A DNA stretch of 64,000 bases from Desulfobaculum xiamenense (GCF_011927665.1 NZ_JAATJA010000004.1:124001-188000); one strand, 5' to 3'. Shown: positions 36,936-47,205, numbered from the stretch's first letter. Translations and numbers: made by a program. Notes: a model not told the origin generated them from the sequence alone.

Positions 36936-36979
36936 CGAAACGGCCCCGACATTGCCTAGGCGATGTCGGGGCCGTTTCG
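36936..36979 (+). terminator. Terminator of the ABC transporter operon
   Basis: Perfect 17-bp stem CGAAACGGCCCCGACAT/ATGTCGGGGCCGTTTCG with a ten-base loop. No long T-run follows, but the stem is very stable. Confidence 0.8.
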
Positions 36980-37046
36980 CGTGGGGCGGTTGCGTCGCCT
37001 CATGCATCATCATCTTTGACCAGCCGAGATTGCCGGTGCTATCGTC

Positions 37047-37583
37047 GTGGGACAGGTGCCCGCAACTCCACACAGGCTGGTCGACGTGTTCCGCAGAATC
37101 CTCGCGAGCTATCCCGGTCTTCCCTTTCACAACCTTGGCGTGGGCGAGGCCGTCGCCTCGTGCGAGCCATCGGCCGTGACCACCGTTCTCGGCTCCTGCG
37201 TGGCCGTCACCTTCCATTGCCCGCGCACGCGCTGCGGAGCCATTTTTCACGCGCTACTTCCCTCCAGAGGCTCCAAGCACTCGCCTTCGGAATACGGTCC
37301 CTATCGTTTCGCCGACGAGGGCGTGCGCAGTATGGCCGAAAGGATGAAGGCCCACGGTTGCGCCCTGCGTGATCTCGAATGCAAGGTCTTTGGCGGAGCC
37401 AACGCGCTGTTCGCGGAAAAGTATTCCGTGGCTGTGCGCAACGCGGAAACGGCCGTCGCCGCGCTGGCGGAACTCGGCATCCGGCCGTGCGCCATCGACG
37501 TCGGCGGGACGCGGGGGCGGAAGCTCTTTTTCCTTACGCACACCGGCGAGGTCTTCATCCGGCGCTTTAGCGGCGACGATTGA
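37047..37583 (+). CDS. cheD: CheD-family chemoreceptor glutamine deamidase
   Basis: About 178 residues. The CheD signature is present: the catalytic Cys in TVLGSCVAVTFHCP, His in GAIFHALLP, and the later GGANALFAEKYSVAVRNAET and DVGGTRGRKLFFLTHTG. CheD deamidates glutamines on chemoreceptors and interacts with CheC phosphatases. It is an orphan here: no che gene adjoins, and a chemoreceptor lies 18 kb away (16391). The start is uncertain; the frame opens with GTG at 37047 without a clear ribosome site, and GTG codons at 37056 or near 37087 are alternatives. It is convergent with the DUF1992 gene, eight bases apart. Confidence 0.88.
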   Translation: MGQVPATPHRLVDVFRRILASYPGLPFHNLGVGEAVASCEPSAVTTVLGSCVAVTFHCPRTRCGAIFHALLPSRGSKHSPSEYGPYRFADEGVRSMAERMKAHGCALRDLECKVFGGANALFAEKYSVAVRNAETAVAALAELGIRPCAIDVGGTRGRKLFFLTHTGEVFIRRFSGDD

Positions 37584-37591
37584 TCCCCACC

Positions 37592-37987
37592 TTATTCCCG
37601 TCCCGGCTTCGCGCGTCCGACATTCACCCGCCGTACGACCTCGTCGTAATACGCCTCGTCCAGTTCGATGGACCTGCCCCGCGCGGCGCTCATCTTCGTC
37701 AGCAGCACGTTCAGCTTCTGCATTTGCAGGCAGCGCGTCTTCTCGTCCGAGCATTGCGCCAGCAGGTCCACCGTGCGCTGGATTTCGCGATCAGCCACGA
37801 TCTCCGGCGGCAGGTGTCCGGAGTTGCGCAGAATCTTGTATGCCATGCGCAGGTCCTCCGGGATCATGGAGTCGTCCTCGAATTCGATGCGCCTGCCCCG
37901 GCCCTCAAGGCCGTCGAAATCGCCGCGCTCCTGCGCCTCGCGGATGCGCTGCTCAACCACGTCGCCCATGATGTTCCACAAGCTCAT
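37592..37987 (-). CDS. DUF1992 / DnaJ-related domain protein
   Basis: A 131-residue cytoplasmic protein of the DUF1992 family (annotated elsewhere as DnaJ-family domain protein, without a J domain). Family marks are MGDVVEQRIREAQERGDFDG, then GRGRRIEFEDDSMIPEDLRM and AYKILRNSGHLPPEI. No catalytic motif is known. AAGGAGG lies nine bases before the ATG at 37987. It appears monocistronic, and repeat copy D sits just upstream. Confidence 0.88.
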   Translation of the reverse strand: MSLWNIMGDVVEQRIREAQERGDFDGLEGRGRRIEFEDDSMIPEDLRMAYKILRNSGHLPPEIVADREIQRTVDLLAQCSDEKTRCLQMQKLNVLLTKMSAARGRSIELDEAYYDEVVRRVNVGRAKPGRE

Positions 37988-38079
37988 GCCTGTTGTCCTC
38001 CTTCGCCGCGCTGTGGCTGGCCGTATCGTTCATTGCGTCATGCAAGACGTAGGATTCGCCGGCGCGTAGCCCGACCGTC

Positions 38080-38270
38080 TCGTTCGTTGAGGGATGCAAG
38101 CCGTAGGCTCCGCCGGCCAAGGGGCCGCTGGCCCCCTGGACCCCCGACATGCGATAGGCCGTCTGCCTGTGGCGAACCGTGCGGCTTTGCGTGGCGAAGC
38201 CCTAGTGAGGATTGTCAAGGAAATCATTTCCTTGACCGGGGTCCGGGGCAGCGCCCCGGCCGCCGGAGGC
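38080..38270 (-). repeat. Dispersed hairpin repeat, copy D
   Basis: Full-length, opposite orientation to B and C. Stem CCAAGGGGCC/GGCCCCCTGG at 38117-38139, stem GTCAAGGAAA/TTTCCTTGAC at 38214-38236 (loop TCA), and stem CCGGGGC/GCCCCGG at 38243-38259 with loop AGC instead of the AAA seen (same strand) in B and C. Confidence 0.85.
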
Positions 38271-38313
38271 GAACTTTTCGCGCATGCCCGGCCGCCGGAG
38301 GCAAACTTTTCGC
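38259..38313. repeat. Tandem direct repeat at the end of repeat copy D
   Basis: A unit starting GGCCGCCGGAGGC and ending ACTTTTCGC occurs twice, 32 bases apart, with one base difference (GAACTTTT versus AAACTTTT). Confidence 0.75.
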
Positions 38314-38341
38314 CTCGTTTCGCCTGGCCGTTAGCGGCATC

Positions 38342-38367
38342 AAAAAGGCCCCGGAGAACCGGGGCCT
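38342..38367 (-). terminator. Intrinsic terminator of plsY
   Basis: Minus-strand stem GGCCCCGG/CCGGGGCC with a four-base loop followed by five T. Confidence 0.88.
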
Positions 38368-38396
38368 GCGTGGCGTGAAGCGGGAAGGGAAGGCGG

Positions 38397-38984
38397 TTAG
38401 GCCTTTTTCTTCCAGGATTTTTCCTCGCCGCGGGCGAGGCGCTGGATGTTTTCGCGGTGCCGCCAGAAGACGATGACCGCGATGATGGCCGCGAAGATGG
38501 CGAGGGTCGGCTCTCCGGAGAGGAGGAGCAGGACCGGCATGGCGGTGACCAGCGTGAGGGAGCCGAGGGACACGAAGCCGGAGGCCATGACCACGGCGAT
38601 GAGGAGCAGTGCGGCGATGACGGTGCACCACGGGGCCAGCGCGAGGAATACGCCGACGGTGGTGGCTACGGCCTTTCCGCCCTTGCCGTGCAGGAACACG
38701 GACCACACGTGGCCGCAGACGGCGGCCAGCGCGACGAGGCCGAGGAAGAGGGACGACTGGCTGAAGGCCGCCGCGCCGAGCACGGGCAGAAAGCCTTTGG
38801 CCACGTCGAGGACGAGGGCCATGACGCCGTACTTGAAGCCGCACAGGCGGGCCACGTTGGTCGCCCCGGTGTTGCGGCTGCCGTCGAGGCGCGGGTCCAC
38901 GCCGCAGCAGGCCTTGGCCACGAACAGCCCGAAGGGGATGGATCCCAGAAGATAGGTAATCGCAATCCAACCGAGTGACAGCAT
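38397..38984 (-). CDS. plsY: Glycerol-3-phosphate acyltransferase PlsY
   Basis: A 195-residue inner-membrane acyltransferase that moves the acyl group of acyl-phosphate to glycerol-3-phosphate, the first step of phospholipid synthesis. Conserved loops are visible: GSIPFG near residue 14, DPRLDGSRNTGATNVAR (about 30-46), DVAKGFLPV (about 60), GHVWSVFLHGKGGKAVAT (about 90-108) and WRHRENIQRLARGEE at the C-terminus. About five membrane helices. AAGGAGAACAAG directly precedes the ATG at 38984. It is monocistronic. Confidence 0.95.
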   Translation of the reverse strand: MLSLGWIAITYLLGSIPFGLFVAKACCGVDPRLDGSRNTGATNVARLCGFKYGVMALVLDVAKGFLPVLGAAAFSQSSLFLGLVALAAVCGHVWSVFLHGKGGKAVATTVGVFLALAPWCTVIAALLLIAVVMASGFVSLGSLTLVTAMPVLLLLSGEPTLAIFAAIIAVIVFWRHRENIQRLARGEEKSWKKKA

Positions 38985-39087
38985 CTTGTTCTCCTTGATG
39001 ATTGAACCATCTCCACCTACCAGCACTCGCCGCGATGGGCAAGCCCGTGCACGGGGCGGCGGCTGTTGGTGGCGCTGCAACGAGAAG

Positions 39088-39113
39088 GGGGCACGGTCCT
39101 TGGACCGTGCCCC
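39088..39113 (-). terminator. Hairpin terminator after the second NSS transporter
   Basis: Perfect 12-bp stem GGGGCACGGTCC/GGACCGTGCCCC with a two-base gap between the arms. The following minus-strand tract is CCCTTCTCG, not a full T-run. Confidence 0.6.
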
Positions 39114-39138
39114 CCGTTCGGTGCGATGTCGTGCGGCG

Positions 39139-40626
39139 CTACTTGGAGATCCGCGCGGGATCGTAGGCCTTGACGGTCTGGATGAGCCAGCCGAGGAGCA
39201 CCACGCCCGCGACCACGGACCAGCCGAAAACGGTCACGGCAGCGGTCGGGTATCCGCCGTAGGGCTTGGCGATGTCGCCAACGAGATTCTGGATGGCCAT
39301 GTAGCCCAAGAGCAGCGGGGTGACGAACTTGAGGCTGAACACCCACCAGCGGCCGATGGCAAAGTCGGACACGGCGTTGATGTGCTTGCGCAGGTCTTCG
39401 ATGTTGAAGAGCCACGCCATGGCGGTGATCTCCACGAGGCCGGTCATAAGCACGCCGAAGTTGTTGATGAAGTGGTCGACAACGTCAAGCACCAGCAGGC
39501 CGCCGTCGCAGGCGAAGATGGCGCTTCCGGCGAAGCCCGCCAGGCAGTATGCGGTGACGGCGGTCTTGCGGGAGATGTCGAACTTGTCGCGGATGGCGGC
39601 GACGCAAGCCTCGCAGATGGAGATCTGGGAGGAGATGCCAGCCACCACGATGGCGGTGAAGAACAGAGTGCCGAAGACCTTGGGCATGGGCAGGAAGTTG
39701 ATGGCCTGCGGAATGGTCACGAAGCACAGGCCCACGCCGGAGCTGACGACCTCGTTCACGGCCACGCCCTTGGCGGCGGCCATGTAGCCCAGCACGCCGA
39801 AGATCATGATGCCCGCGAGGATGGCGAATCCGCCGTCGATGAACACGGTCATCACGGCGTTGTTGTTTACGTCGGAATCCTTGGGCAGGTAGCTGGCGTA
39901 GGTGACCATGATGGCGAAGCCCACACCGAGGGTGTAGAAGATCTGGCCGTATGCGGCGATCCACACGCTGCCCTTGGTCAGGGCGGCGAAGTCGGGCTTG
40001 AAGAGCCAGTTGAGGCCTTCCATGGCGCCGGGCAGGAACAGCACGCGGCCCATGATGATGAGCACGAGGATGATCAGCAGGGGCATGAAGATCTTGTTGG
40101 CACGCTCGATGCCGGTCTGCACGCCGCCGAACAGGATGCCCCAGCATGCGCCCCACGCGAGGACGATGGTGCCGAAGACGGGCCAGTTCATGCCGCCGAA
40201 GTTGAGCGGGGAGTCCGTGACGTTCAGGAAGGTGTTCATGAAGAATGTGCCTGTGTCGGTACCCCAGGCCTGCGTCATGGCGAACCACACGTAGGAGATG
40301 GCCCAGCCGATGACGGCCACGTAGTACAGGGAGATGACGAAGGCCACCATCACCTGCCACCAGCCCAGCCACTCCCAGCGGCGCGAGATGGAGGCGAAGA
40401 TGCGGGGTGCGGAACCTTCGAACTTGTGCCCGATGGCGAATTCGAGGATCAGGAGCGGAATGCCCGCGGTGAGCATCGCGACGAAATAGGGAATGAGGAA
40501 CGCGCCGCCGCCGTTTTCGTACACCATGTACGGGAAGCGCCAGATGTTGCCGAGGCCGATGCAGGAACCCACCGCAGCGAGGATGAATCCCGCGCGGGAG
40601 CCCCACGTCTCCTGATTCGAGGTCAT
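39139..40626 (-). CDS. Sodium-dependent NSS-family transporter, second copy
   Basis: A 495-residue LeuT-fold transporter related to the one at 12876-14378. The first-helix motif GSCIGLGNIWRFPYMVYENG is intact and about 11 helices are visible. Unlike the first copy it has no MetS-type small gene behind it: its stop is followed by a hairpin and then plsY. AAGGAAGGG precedes the ATG at 40626. A nested inverted repeat (40805-40835) and AT-rich DNA upstream may hold its promoter and operator. The substrate is unknown; amino acids are likely. Confidence 0.92.
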   Translation of the reverse strand: MTSNQETWGSRAGFILAAVGSCIGLGNIWRFPYMVYENGGGAFLIPYFVAMLTAGIPLLILEFAIGHKFEGSAPRIFASISRRWEWLGWWQVMVAFVISLYYVAVIGWAISYVWFAMTQAWGTDTGTFFMNTFLNVTDSPLNFGGMNWPVFGTIVLAWGACWGILFGGVQTGIERANKIFMPLLIILVLIIMGRVLFLPGAMEGLNWLFKPDFAALTKGSVWIAAYGQIFYTLGVGFAIMVTYASYLPKDSDVNNNAVMTVFIDGGFAILAGIMIFGVLGYMAAAKGVAVNEVVSSGVGLCFVTIPQAINFLPMPKVFGTLFFTAIVVAGISSQISICEACVAAIRDKFDISRKTAVTAYCLAGFAGSAIFACDGGLLVLDVVDHFINNFGVLMTGLVEITAMAWLFNIEDLRKHINAVSDFAIGRWWVFSLKFVTPLLLGYMAIQNLVGDIAKPYGGYPTAAVTVFGWSVVAGVVLLGWLIQTVKAYDPARISK

Positions 40627-41095
40627 TGAAATCCCTTCCTTGTGTGAACCGGTAATCTGTCAAGACCGTCCGGATTGGAGCCGGACAATGCCGAAAAGAA
40701 AAAAACTATTGCCAAAATTTTTCGTTTGGAAACTTTTTCCCCTGCTAATTTTTGCGTTGCAAAAAATCAGCTACAAAAGTTACCTTTGCGGAAAATAAGG
40801 GTGTCTTGATACATTCGTTTGCACAAACAATCAAGTCCTTTGGTCGTTTTTCACGATGGTGAAGGATTCCAATCCGGTGCGGGGGGACGGGCAATTCCGG
40901 GCGGCGGAGGTGTACGGTGCAGGGCGGAGGGGGTGCCTAGGCAGGGGGTGCGTCGGTGCGGGGCAGAGCGTTGTGATGCAGGGGACTTCCCTGCGGGTGC
41001 AACAGGTATTAGACTTGTGCTGGCAAATGCCGTAGAGAAGTCTCCACGTCCGATCGGGCGGAACCACTTTTTTCCGATTTCATCGTCGACAACAT
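40627..41095. other. Divergent AT-rich spacer between NSS transporter and lepA
   Basis: No gene. Positions 40680-40800 are unusually AT-rich. Holds an inverted repeat ATTTTTGC/GCAAAAAAT around 40748-40767 and the nested repeat at 40805-40835. Confidence 0.6.
40805..40835. promoter_or_regulatory. Nested inverted repeat, candidate operator
   Basis: Inner palindrome GTTTGCACAAAC (40817-40828) lies within outer arms CTTGAT (40805-40810) and ATCAAG (40830-40835), placed off-centre. On the minus strand TTGATT and TATCAA are 17 bp apart, so it may overlap a promoter for the NSS transporter. Confidence 0.4.
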
Positions 41096-42901
<1,806 letters not shown>

Positions 42902-42943
42902 AGACGGGCGCGGGAACGCCCGCCGCTTCGGACTCAACCTCGG

Positions 42944-42975
42944 GAAAGGGGCCGCGCCATGCGTTCGCCCCTTTC
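42944..42975 (+). terminator. Hairpin between lepA and lepB
   Basis: Stem GAAAGGGGC/GCCCCTTTC with a 14-base loop and a short TTCC tail. A partial terminator or processing site within the operon. Confidence 0.5.
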
Positions 42976-43001
42976 TTCCGGAAACGCGACAGGACACACT
43001 C

Positions 43002-43601
43002 ATGAATCCCAGATGGCACAAGGTTGTACGTGACTACGCGGAGGCGCTCATCATTGCGCTGATCCTCGCGTTTTTCATACGTTCTTTCGTGGTGCAGGCC
43101 TTCAAGATTCCCTCGGGTTCCATGCTTGAAACCCTGCAGATCGGCGATCAGTTGCTGGTCAACAAGTTCCTCTACGGCATCAAGGTCCCCTTCACAGACA
43201 TCACCGTCGTTCCGATCTCCGACCCCGAGCACGGCGACATCATCGTCTTCCGCTATCCCCTCGACGAGTCCAAGGACTACATCAAGCGCGTCATCGGCCT
43301 GCCCGGAGACACGCTGGAGATGCGCGACAACGTCGTCTACCGCAATGGGGAGCGCCTCGACGAACCGTACCTCGCTGGACTTCCGGCCAAGAACTTCCCC
43401 CCGGCCCACAATTTCGGCCCGGTCACCCTGCCCGACAACAAGTACTTTTGTATGGGCGATAACCGCGAGAACTCCTCGGACTCCCGCTACTGGGGCTTCG
43501 TGGACCGTTCGCAGATTGTGGGCAAGGCGTGGCGCATCTACTGGTCGTGGGACGGGCCTTTCAGCATCCGCTGGAGCCGCCTCGGTAGCCTCGTGGAGTA
43601 G
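43002..43601 (+). CDS. lepB: Signal peptidase I
   Basis: A 199-residue type I signal peptidase. An N-terminal membrane helix (ALIIALILAFFIRSFVVQAF) is followed by the catalytic Ser in PSGSMLETLQIGD, the general-base Lys in YIKRVIGLPGDTLEMRDN and the GDNRENSSDSRYWGFV box. It cleaves signal peptides at the outer face of the inner membrane. AGGACAC lies close before the ATG. It follows lepA in the common lepA-lepB arrangement. Confidence 0.96.
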   Translation: MNPRWHKVVRDYAEALIIALILAFFIRSFVVQAFKIPSGSMLETLQIGDQLLVNKFLYGIKVPFTDITVVPISDPEHGDIIVFRYPLDESKDYIKRVIGLPGDTLEMRDNVVYRNGERLDEPYLAGLPAKNFPPAHNFGPVTLPDNKYFCMGDNRENSSDSRYWGFVDRSQIVGKAWRIYWSWDGPFSIRWSRLGSLVE

Positions 43602-43637
43602 CCGCCACGTAGTCGAGGTTTGCCTTTCCGCATGTAT

Positions 43638-43668
43638 GGGGCCGGTCCGCAGGGATCGGCCCCTTTTT
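43638..43668 (+). terminator. Intrinsic terminator of lepA-lepB
   Basis: Stem GGGGCCGGTCC/GGATCGGCCCC (one wobble) with a four-base loop, then five T. Confidence 0.9.
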
Positions 43669-43741
43669 GCGTCTGAACGCATGGATTGGCCGCACGTCTT
43701 GCGTGGGGTCCGCATCGCGTGCGCCGGATGATGGCGAGGGG

Positions 43742-45229
43742 TTAGCGCGGGCCGAGAGCCTTGAGCTGTTCGCGCGTGATGTAGTCGAAGAGCGTCCTGG
43801 TCATGTCGCCATACACCTTGATCGCATCAAGATTGATGGGGATATCTACGAACTGCAGGAGTATCCGGTCCTCTCCCCCATGGATGTGCGGCATGACGCC
43901 CGAGAAGAAGAACCCCATGGCCTCGCACTGCTCGACAAGGGCTGGCGACGCGGCGTCGTTGGTCGGGATGAAGGCGAACACGGCATCCTTTCGCATGGTG
44001 CGGCATTGACGCAGCCGGATGCCCACCTCGGCCGCCGTTTCCGCGCCGATGGCGTGGACGATGATGAAGCTCGCGTTGAGTGCGTCCGGAAGGTCGATAA
44101 CGCTGATGGAGGAGGTCTCAGCAGGGGGAGTGACGGCGGGTGTTCCGAAGTCCCTCGGGACTTCCATCCAGCCGTATATGTCGTTCACCATGGCCTGATG
44201 ATGTGGCGGGATGTAGATCGTGCGGCGGGAGTGATCGAAGGCATAGTAGTGGTTCACGACAGAACCCTTGGCCTGTCGGGAGGTCTTCAGTTCCTTGGCC
44301 TGCATGCCGGAAGCGGCGATGCCCAGCATGATGCAGCATGGCCTGGAACCCCTGTCCTGCATGCCCTTTTGCGAAAACGTATGCGTGGTGACGGAGCAGT
44401 CGAAAATCCCCTTGGCCCCATCCGCTTCCGCAATGTCGAAGAGGACGTTGGCCATTTTCAGCGGCACCTGTGGCGAACGAAATGCCGGGTCCACGAATGC
44501 CAGCCCCAGTTCCGGGGCCGGGTCGTCAGGGCAGTGATACTTGAGCCCGATGTGCCCGAAAATGCGCCCACTCTCCGGGTCGATCGCGATGACGGATTTG
44601 AATTCTCCCTTGGCGACCTTTTCGGTTAGCAAGCCGGGGTCGTAGAGAAGTTCCTCGTGGGTGAATCCATAACAGCGCCATGCCAACCGGCAGACTTCGG
44701 CGAGGTCGTCTGCACGGCGGGCCAGACGTATGAGTGGCGCTTTCACTGTTGTACGCGGTTTTTTGACTGATGCCTGTTTGTCGTCAACCAGTTCGGCGGG
44801 CAGGGTTCCAGTTTGAATCCTCTTGGTCAGGCGCACCTCTCTGCCGTCGCGGCCATGGGAAAGGACCGTGACCGAATCCATGAACGTGTGCATTGCCCGT
44901 GCGTCGGAATTGCAGGAGTTGTCTGCGGAGAATTGTGCAGCGCGTTTTTGATCGAAAGGGATGCCTTTGTCCCTGACGGAAATGATTAGCGCGTCGTTTT
45001 CGACGAAAAAGTCTAAATATATCAGTTCATCCGGGCCTACTTCGTCCGGATAGTAATTCGTTGCATTGATGAAGGCCTCTTCAACGGCCATTTTGACGCC
45101 GAAGATTTCTGTCTTGTTGAAGCCGAGTGTCTGCGCAACATGGCGCGCACAGTCGACTGCGGTTGCAGCCATGATCTTGCGGACCGGGAGAGAGAGCTGA
45201 GCCAGAAAATAGCGTGCGTGGTGGTGCAT
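43742..45229 (-). CDS. HATPase (anti-sigma-factor-kinase-like) fused to GNAT acetyltransferase
   Basis: A 495-residue fusion. Residues about 10-145 are an RsbW/SpoIIAB-type ATPase domain: N-box VKMAVEEAFINATNY (E50/E51, N55) and G1 box SVRDKGIPFD, with no histidine phospho-acceptor domain. Residues about 170-340 are a GNAT-like acetyltransferase (IRLARRADDLAEVCRLAW, GRIFGHIGLKYHC). The last 100 residues (SISVIDLPDALNASFIIVHA, AVFAFIPTND) look like a further GNAT-related or alpha/beta domain. The ATG at 45229 is preceded by AGGAAAC, better than an ATG at 45265. No anti-sigma antagonist or sigma gene adjoins. A regulatory role combining kinase and acetyl transfer is inferred only. Confidence 0.85.
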   Translation of the reverse strand: MHHHARYFLAQLSLPVRKIMAATAVDCARHVAQTLGFNKTEIFGVKMAVEEAFINATNYYPDEVGPDELIYLDFFVENDALIISVRDKGIPFDQKRAAQFSADNSCNSDARAMHTFMDSVTVLSHGRDGREVRLTKRIQTGTLPAELVDDKQASVKKPRTTVKAPLIRLARRADDLAEVCRLAWRCYGFTHEELLYDPGLLTEKVAKGEFKSVIAIDPESGRIFGHIGLKYHCPDDPAPELGLAFVDPAFRSPQVPLKMANVLFDIAEADGAKGIFDCSVTTHTFSQKGMQDRGSRPCCIMLGIAASGMQAKELKTSRQAKGSVVNHYYAFDHSRRTIYIPPHHQAMVNDIYGWMEVPRDFGTPAVTPPAETSSISVIDLPDALNASFIIVHAIGAETAAEVGIRLRQCRTMRKDAVFAFIPTNDAASPALVEQCEAMGFFFSGVMPHIHGGEDRILLQFVDIPINLDAIKVYGDMTRTLFDYITREQLKALGPR

Positions 45230-45422
45230 GTTTCCTGTTTCCAGATGGGTGTTGGTGTAGCGCATTTGGTTACCGCATCAAAGAAGGCAGTGCAATGCTC
45301 TTGTTCTGTTTTGGGGAGTGGTGGAGGAATTTCGTGAGGCAGCGGGTGGTTGCGCTGATATGTGTAAGGATGTATTGAAAACGCGAACTGCCTCTTCACG
45401 AATTTTCTTCATGGATGTTCAC

Positions 45423-46952
45423 ATGCTCGCTAAAGCCTCCTGCGCTGCCCTCATGGGTATCGACGCCTTCAAGGTCGAACTCGAAGTGGATTTTTCGCGA
45501 TGCGGCATGCCCGCCTTTACCATGGTCGGGCTGGCCGAAGGGGCCGTGCGCGAGAGTAAGGAACGCGTGATGGCCGCGCTACGCAATTGCGGATTCAGGC
45601 TTCCGCCCTCGCGCATCACCGTCAATCTCGCTCCGGCCAATCTGCGCAAGGAGGGGAGCGCCTACGATCTGCCCCTCGCCCTCGGCCTGCTCGCCGGTGC
45701 CGGTGTGCTCGACGCCGAAAGTTTGAATGGCTGGTTTCTGGCCGGGGAACTGTCCCTGACTGGGGAACTCAAGGGCGTGTCCGGGGTGTTGCCGCTGGCC
45801 GTGCGCGCACGCGATGACGGGGCGCGGGGGCTCATCGTGCCCGCCGTCAACGCCGCCGAGGCCTCGGTCGTGGACGGCGTGTCCGTCTATGCCGCGCAGA
45901 CCCTCGCTGACGCCGTGCGTCTTGTGACGGGTGATGCCGACGCCGCTCCTGTGACGAACGGGCTCGACGAACTCTGGGCGGACCGCGAGAATTTCCCCAT
46001 GGACTTCGCCGAGGTCAAGGGACAGGAGCACGCCAAGCGTGCCATTGAGATCGCGGCCGCTGGCGGGCACAACCTCATTTTCATCGGACCTCCCGGCAGC
46101 GGCAAGACCATGCTCGCCAGCCGCATCCCCACGGTGCTTCCGCCGCTCGGCTTCGACGAGGCGCTGGAAGTGACCAAGGTCTACTCCGTGGCCGGACTGC
46201 TGGACGGCAGGGCGCTGTGCGTGTCGCGCCCATTCCGGAGTCCGCATCACACCATTTCCGATGCCGGACTCATCGGCGGCGGCGCGCATCCGCGCCCCGG
46301 CGAGGTTTCGTTGGCGCATCGCGGCGTGCTCTTCCTCGACGAGTTGCCGGAGTTCAAGAAGCACGTGCTGGAAGTCCTGCGCCAGCCGCTGGAGGACGGG
46401 CGGGTCACCATCTCCCGCGCCGCCGTGTCCCTGACCTATCCTGCGGACCTCATGCTGGTGGCGGCCATGAATCCGTGCCCGTGTGGCTACCTTGGCGATT
46501 CGGCCCACGCGTGCACCTGTTCCCCGCATCAGATCGCCAACTACCGCTCGCGCTTGTCTGGCCCCCTGCTGGACCGCATCGATCTGCATGTGGAAGTGCC
46601 CGCCGTGAAGTATGAGGACCTCAAGGCCTCTGGTTGCGGCGCGGATTCGGCGGGCATGCGGGCGCGCATTCAGGCCGCGCGCGAGGTGCAGGCGAGGCGC
46701 TATGCCGGGCAGGGCGTGCTGACCAACGCCGATCTTGGCGGGCGGCTCTTGGAGCGCCACTGCGCCCTGTCCGAGATGGAGCATGCCTTTCTGGAAAAGG
46801 CCGTGCATCGCCTCGGCCTCTCGGCCCGCGCCTACACCCGCGTGCTGCGCATCGCACGGACCATTGCCGATCTCGATGGTGCGCAGCGCATCGAATGCGG
46901 CCATCTGGCCGAGGCCATCAACTATCGGAGTCTGGACAGGCCAAGCGCCTAG
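45423..46952 (+). CDS. YifB/ComM-family Mg-chelatase-like AAA ATPase
   Basis: A 509-residue protein of usual YifB/ComM length. The N-terminal Lon-like domain (MLAKASCAALMGIDAFKVEL; PSRITVNLAPANLRKEG) is followed by an AAA+ Mg-chelatase-type ATPase: Walker A GPPGSGKTML near residue 220, Walker B LFLDELPEF, a Cys-rich insert AMNPCPCGYLGD and a C-terminal helical domain (LSARAYTRVLRIARTIADLD). ComM in Vibrio and Haemophilus is a branch-migration helicase for natural transformation. The start at 45423 follows the family pattern; ATG 45411 is possible and neither has a strong ribosome site. Confidence 0.92.
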   Translation: MLAKASCAALMGIDAFKVELEVDFSRCGMPAFTMVGLAEGAVRESKERVMAALRNCGFRLPPSRITVNLAPANLRKEGSAYDLPLALGLLAGAGVLDAESLNGWFLAGELSLTGELKGVSGVLPLAVRARDDGARGLIVPAVNAAEASVVDGVSVYAAQTLADAVRLVTGDADAAPVTNGLDELWADRENFPMDFAEVKGQEHAKRAIEIAAAGGHNLIFIGPPGSGKTMLASRIPTVLPPLGFDEALEVTKVYSVAGLLDGRALCVSRPFRSPHHTISDAGLIGGGAHPRPGEVSLAHRGVLFLDELPEFKKHVLEVLRQPLEDGRVTISRAAVSLTYPADLMLVAAMNPCPCGYLGDSAHACTCSPHQIANYRSRLSGPLLDRIDLHVEVPAVKYEDLKASGCGADSAGMRARIQAAREVQARRYAGQGVLTNADLGGRLLERHCALSEMEHAFLEKAVHRLGLSARAYTRVLRIARTIADLDGAQRIECGHLAEAINYRSLDRPSA

Positions 46953-47002
46953 CCGTCGGCAACGGGCGGCGTGGCGTATCATCTCAACGCGGGAGGACAC
47001 CG

Positions 47003-47176
47003 ATGCCATTTTTGAAACCCATGTGTGAAATCTGCCCGCTACGGCGCTTTGCGGAGCGTCGTCCGCAATCCCTCATCGCCCGCATTTGGCGCTGGCACAT
47101 ATCGTGGTGCCCCGGCTATCGGCTCTACAAGCGTCAGGCGCAGGGCGAAGCGCAGGCCGAGGCCGGGCGCGGATGA
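47003..47176 (+). CDS. Cysteine-containing microprotein (57 aa)
   Basis: A short gene beginning MPFLKPMCEICPLRRFAERR and continuing with IARIWRWHISWCPGYRLYKR. GGGAGGACACCG precedes the ATG, a strong ribosome site. Three cysteines (CEIC and WCPGY) and a basic, aromatic core suggest a small metal-binding or membrane-surface protein. It lies 50 bases behind the ComM-like gene and is probably co-transcribed. No family recognised. Confidence 0.72.
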   Translation: MPFLKPMCEICPLRRFAERRPQSLIARIWRWHISWCPGYRLYKRQAQGEAQAEAGRG

Positions 47177-47205
47177 AAAAGGCCCCCGGCGGTTGCGCGG
47201 GGGCC
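47176..47205 (-). terminator. Intrinsic terminator
   Basis: Minus-strand stem GGCCCCCG/CGGGGGCC followed by five T; it ends the long minus-strand transcript coming from the cysteine-cluster gene. Confidence 0.85.

Larger units (their letters stand above)
37988..38396. other. Gene-free spacer with repeat copy D and terminator
   Basis: Contains a degenerate fragment of the repeat end (38029-38066), the full repeat copy D (38080-38270), a short tandem duplication (38259-38313) and the plsY terminator (38342-38367). Confidence 0.7.
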
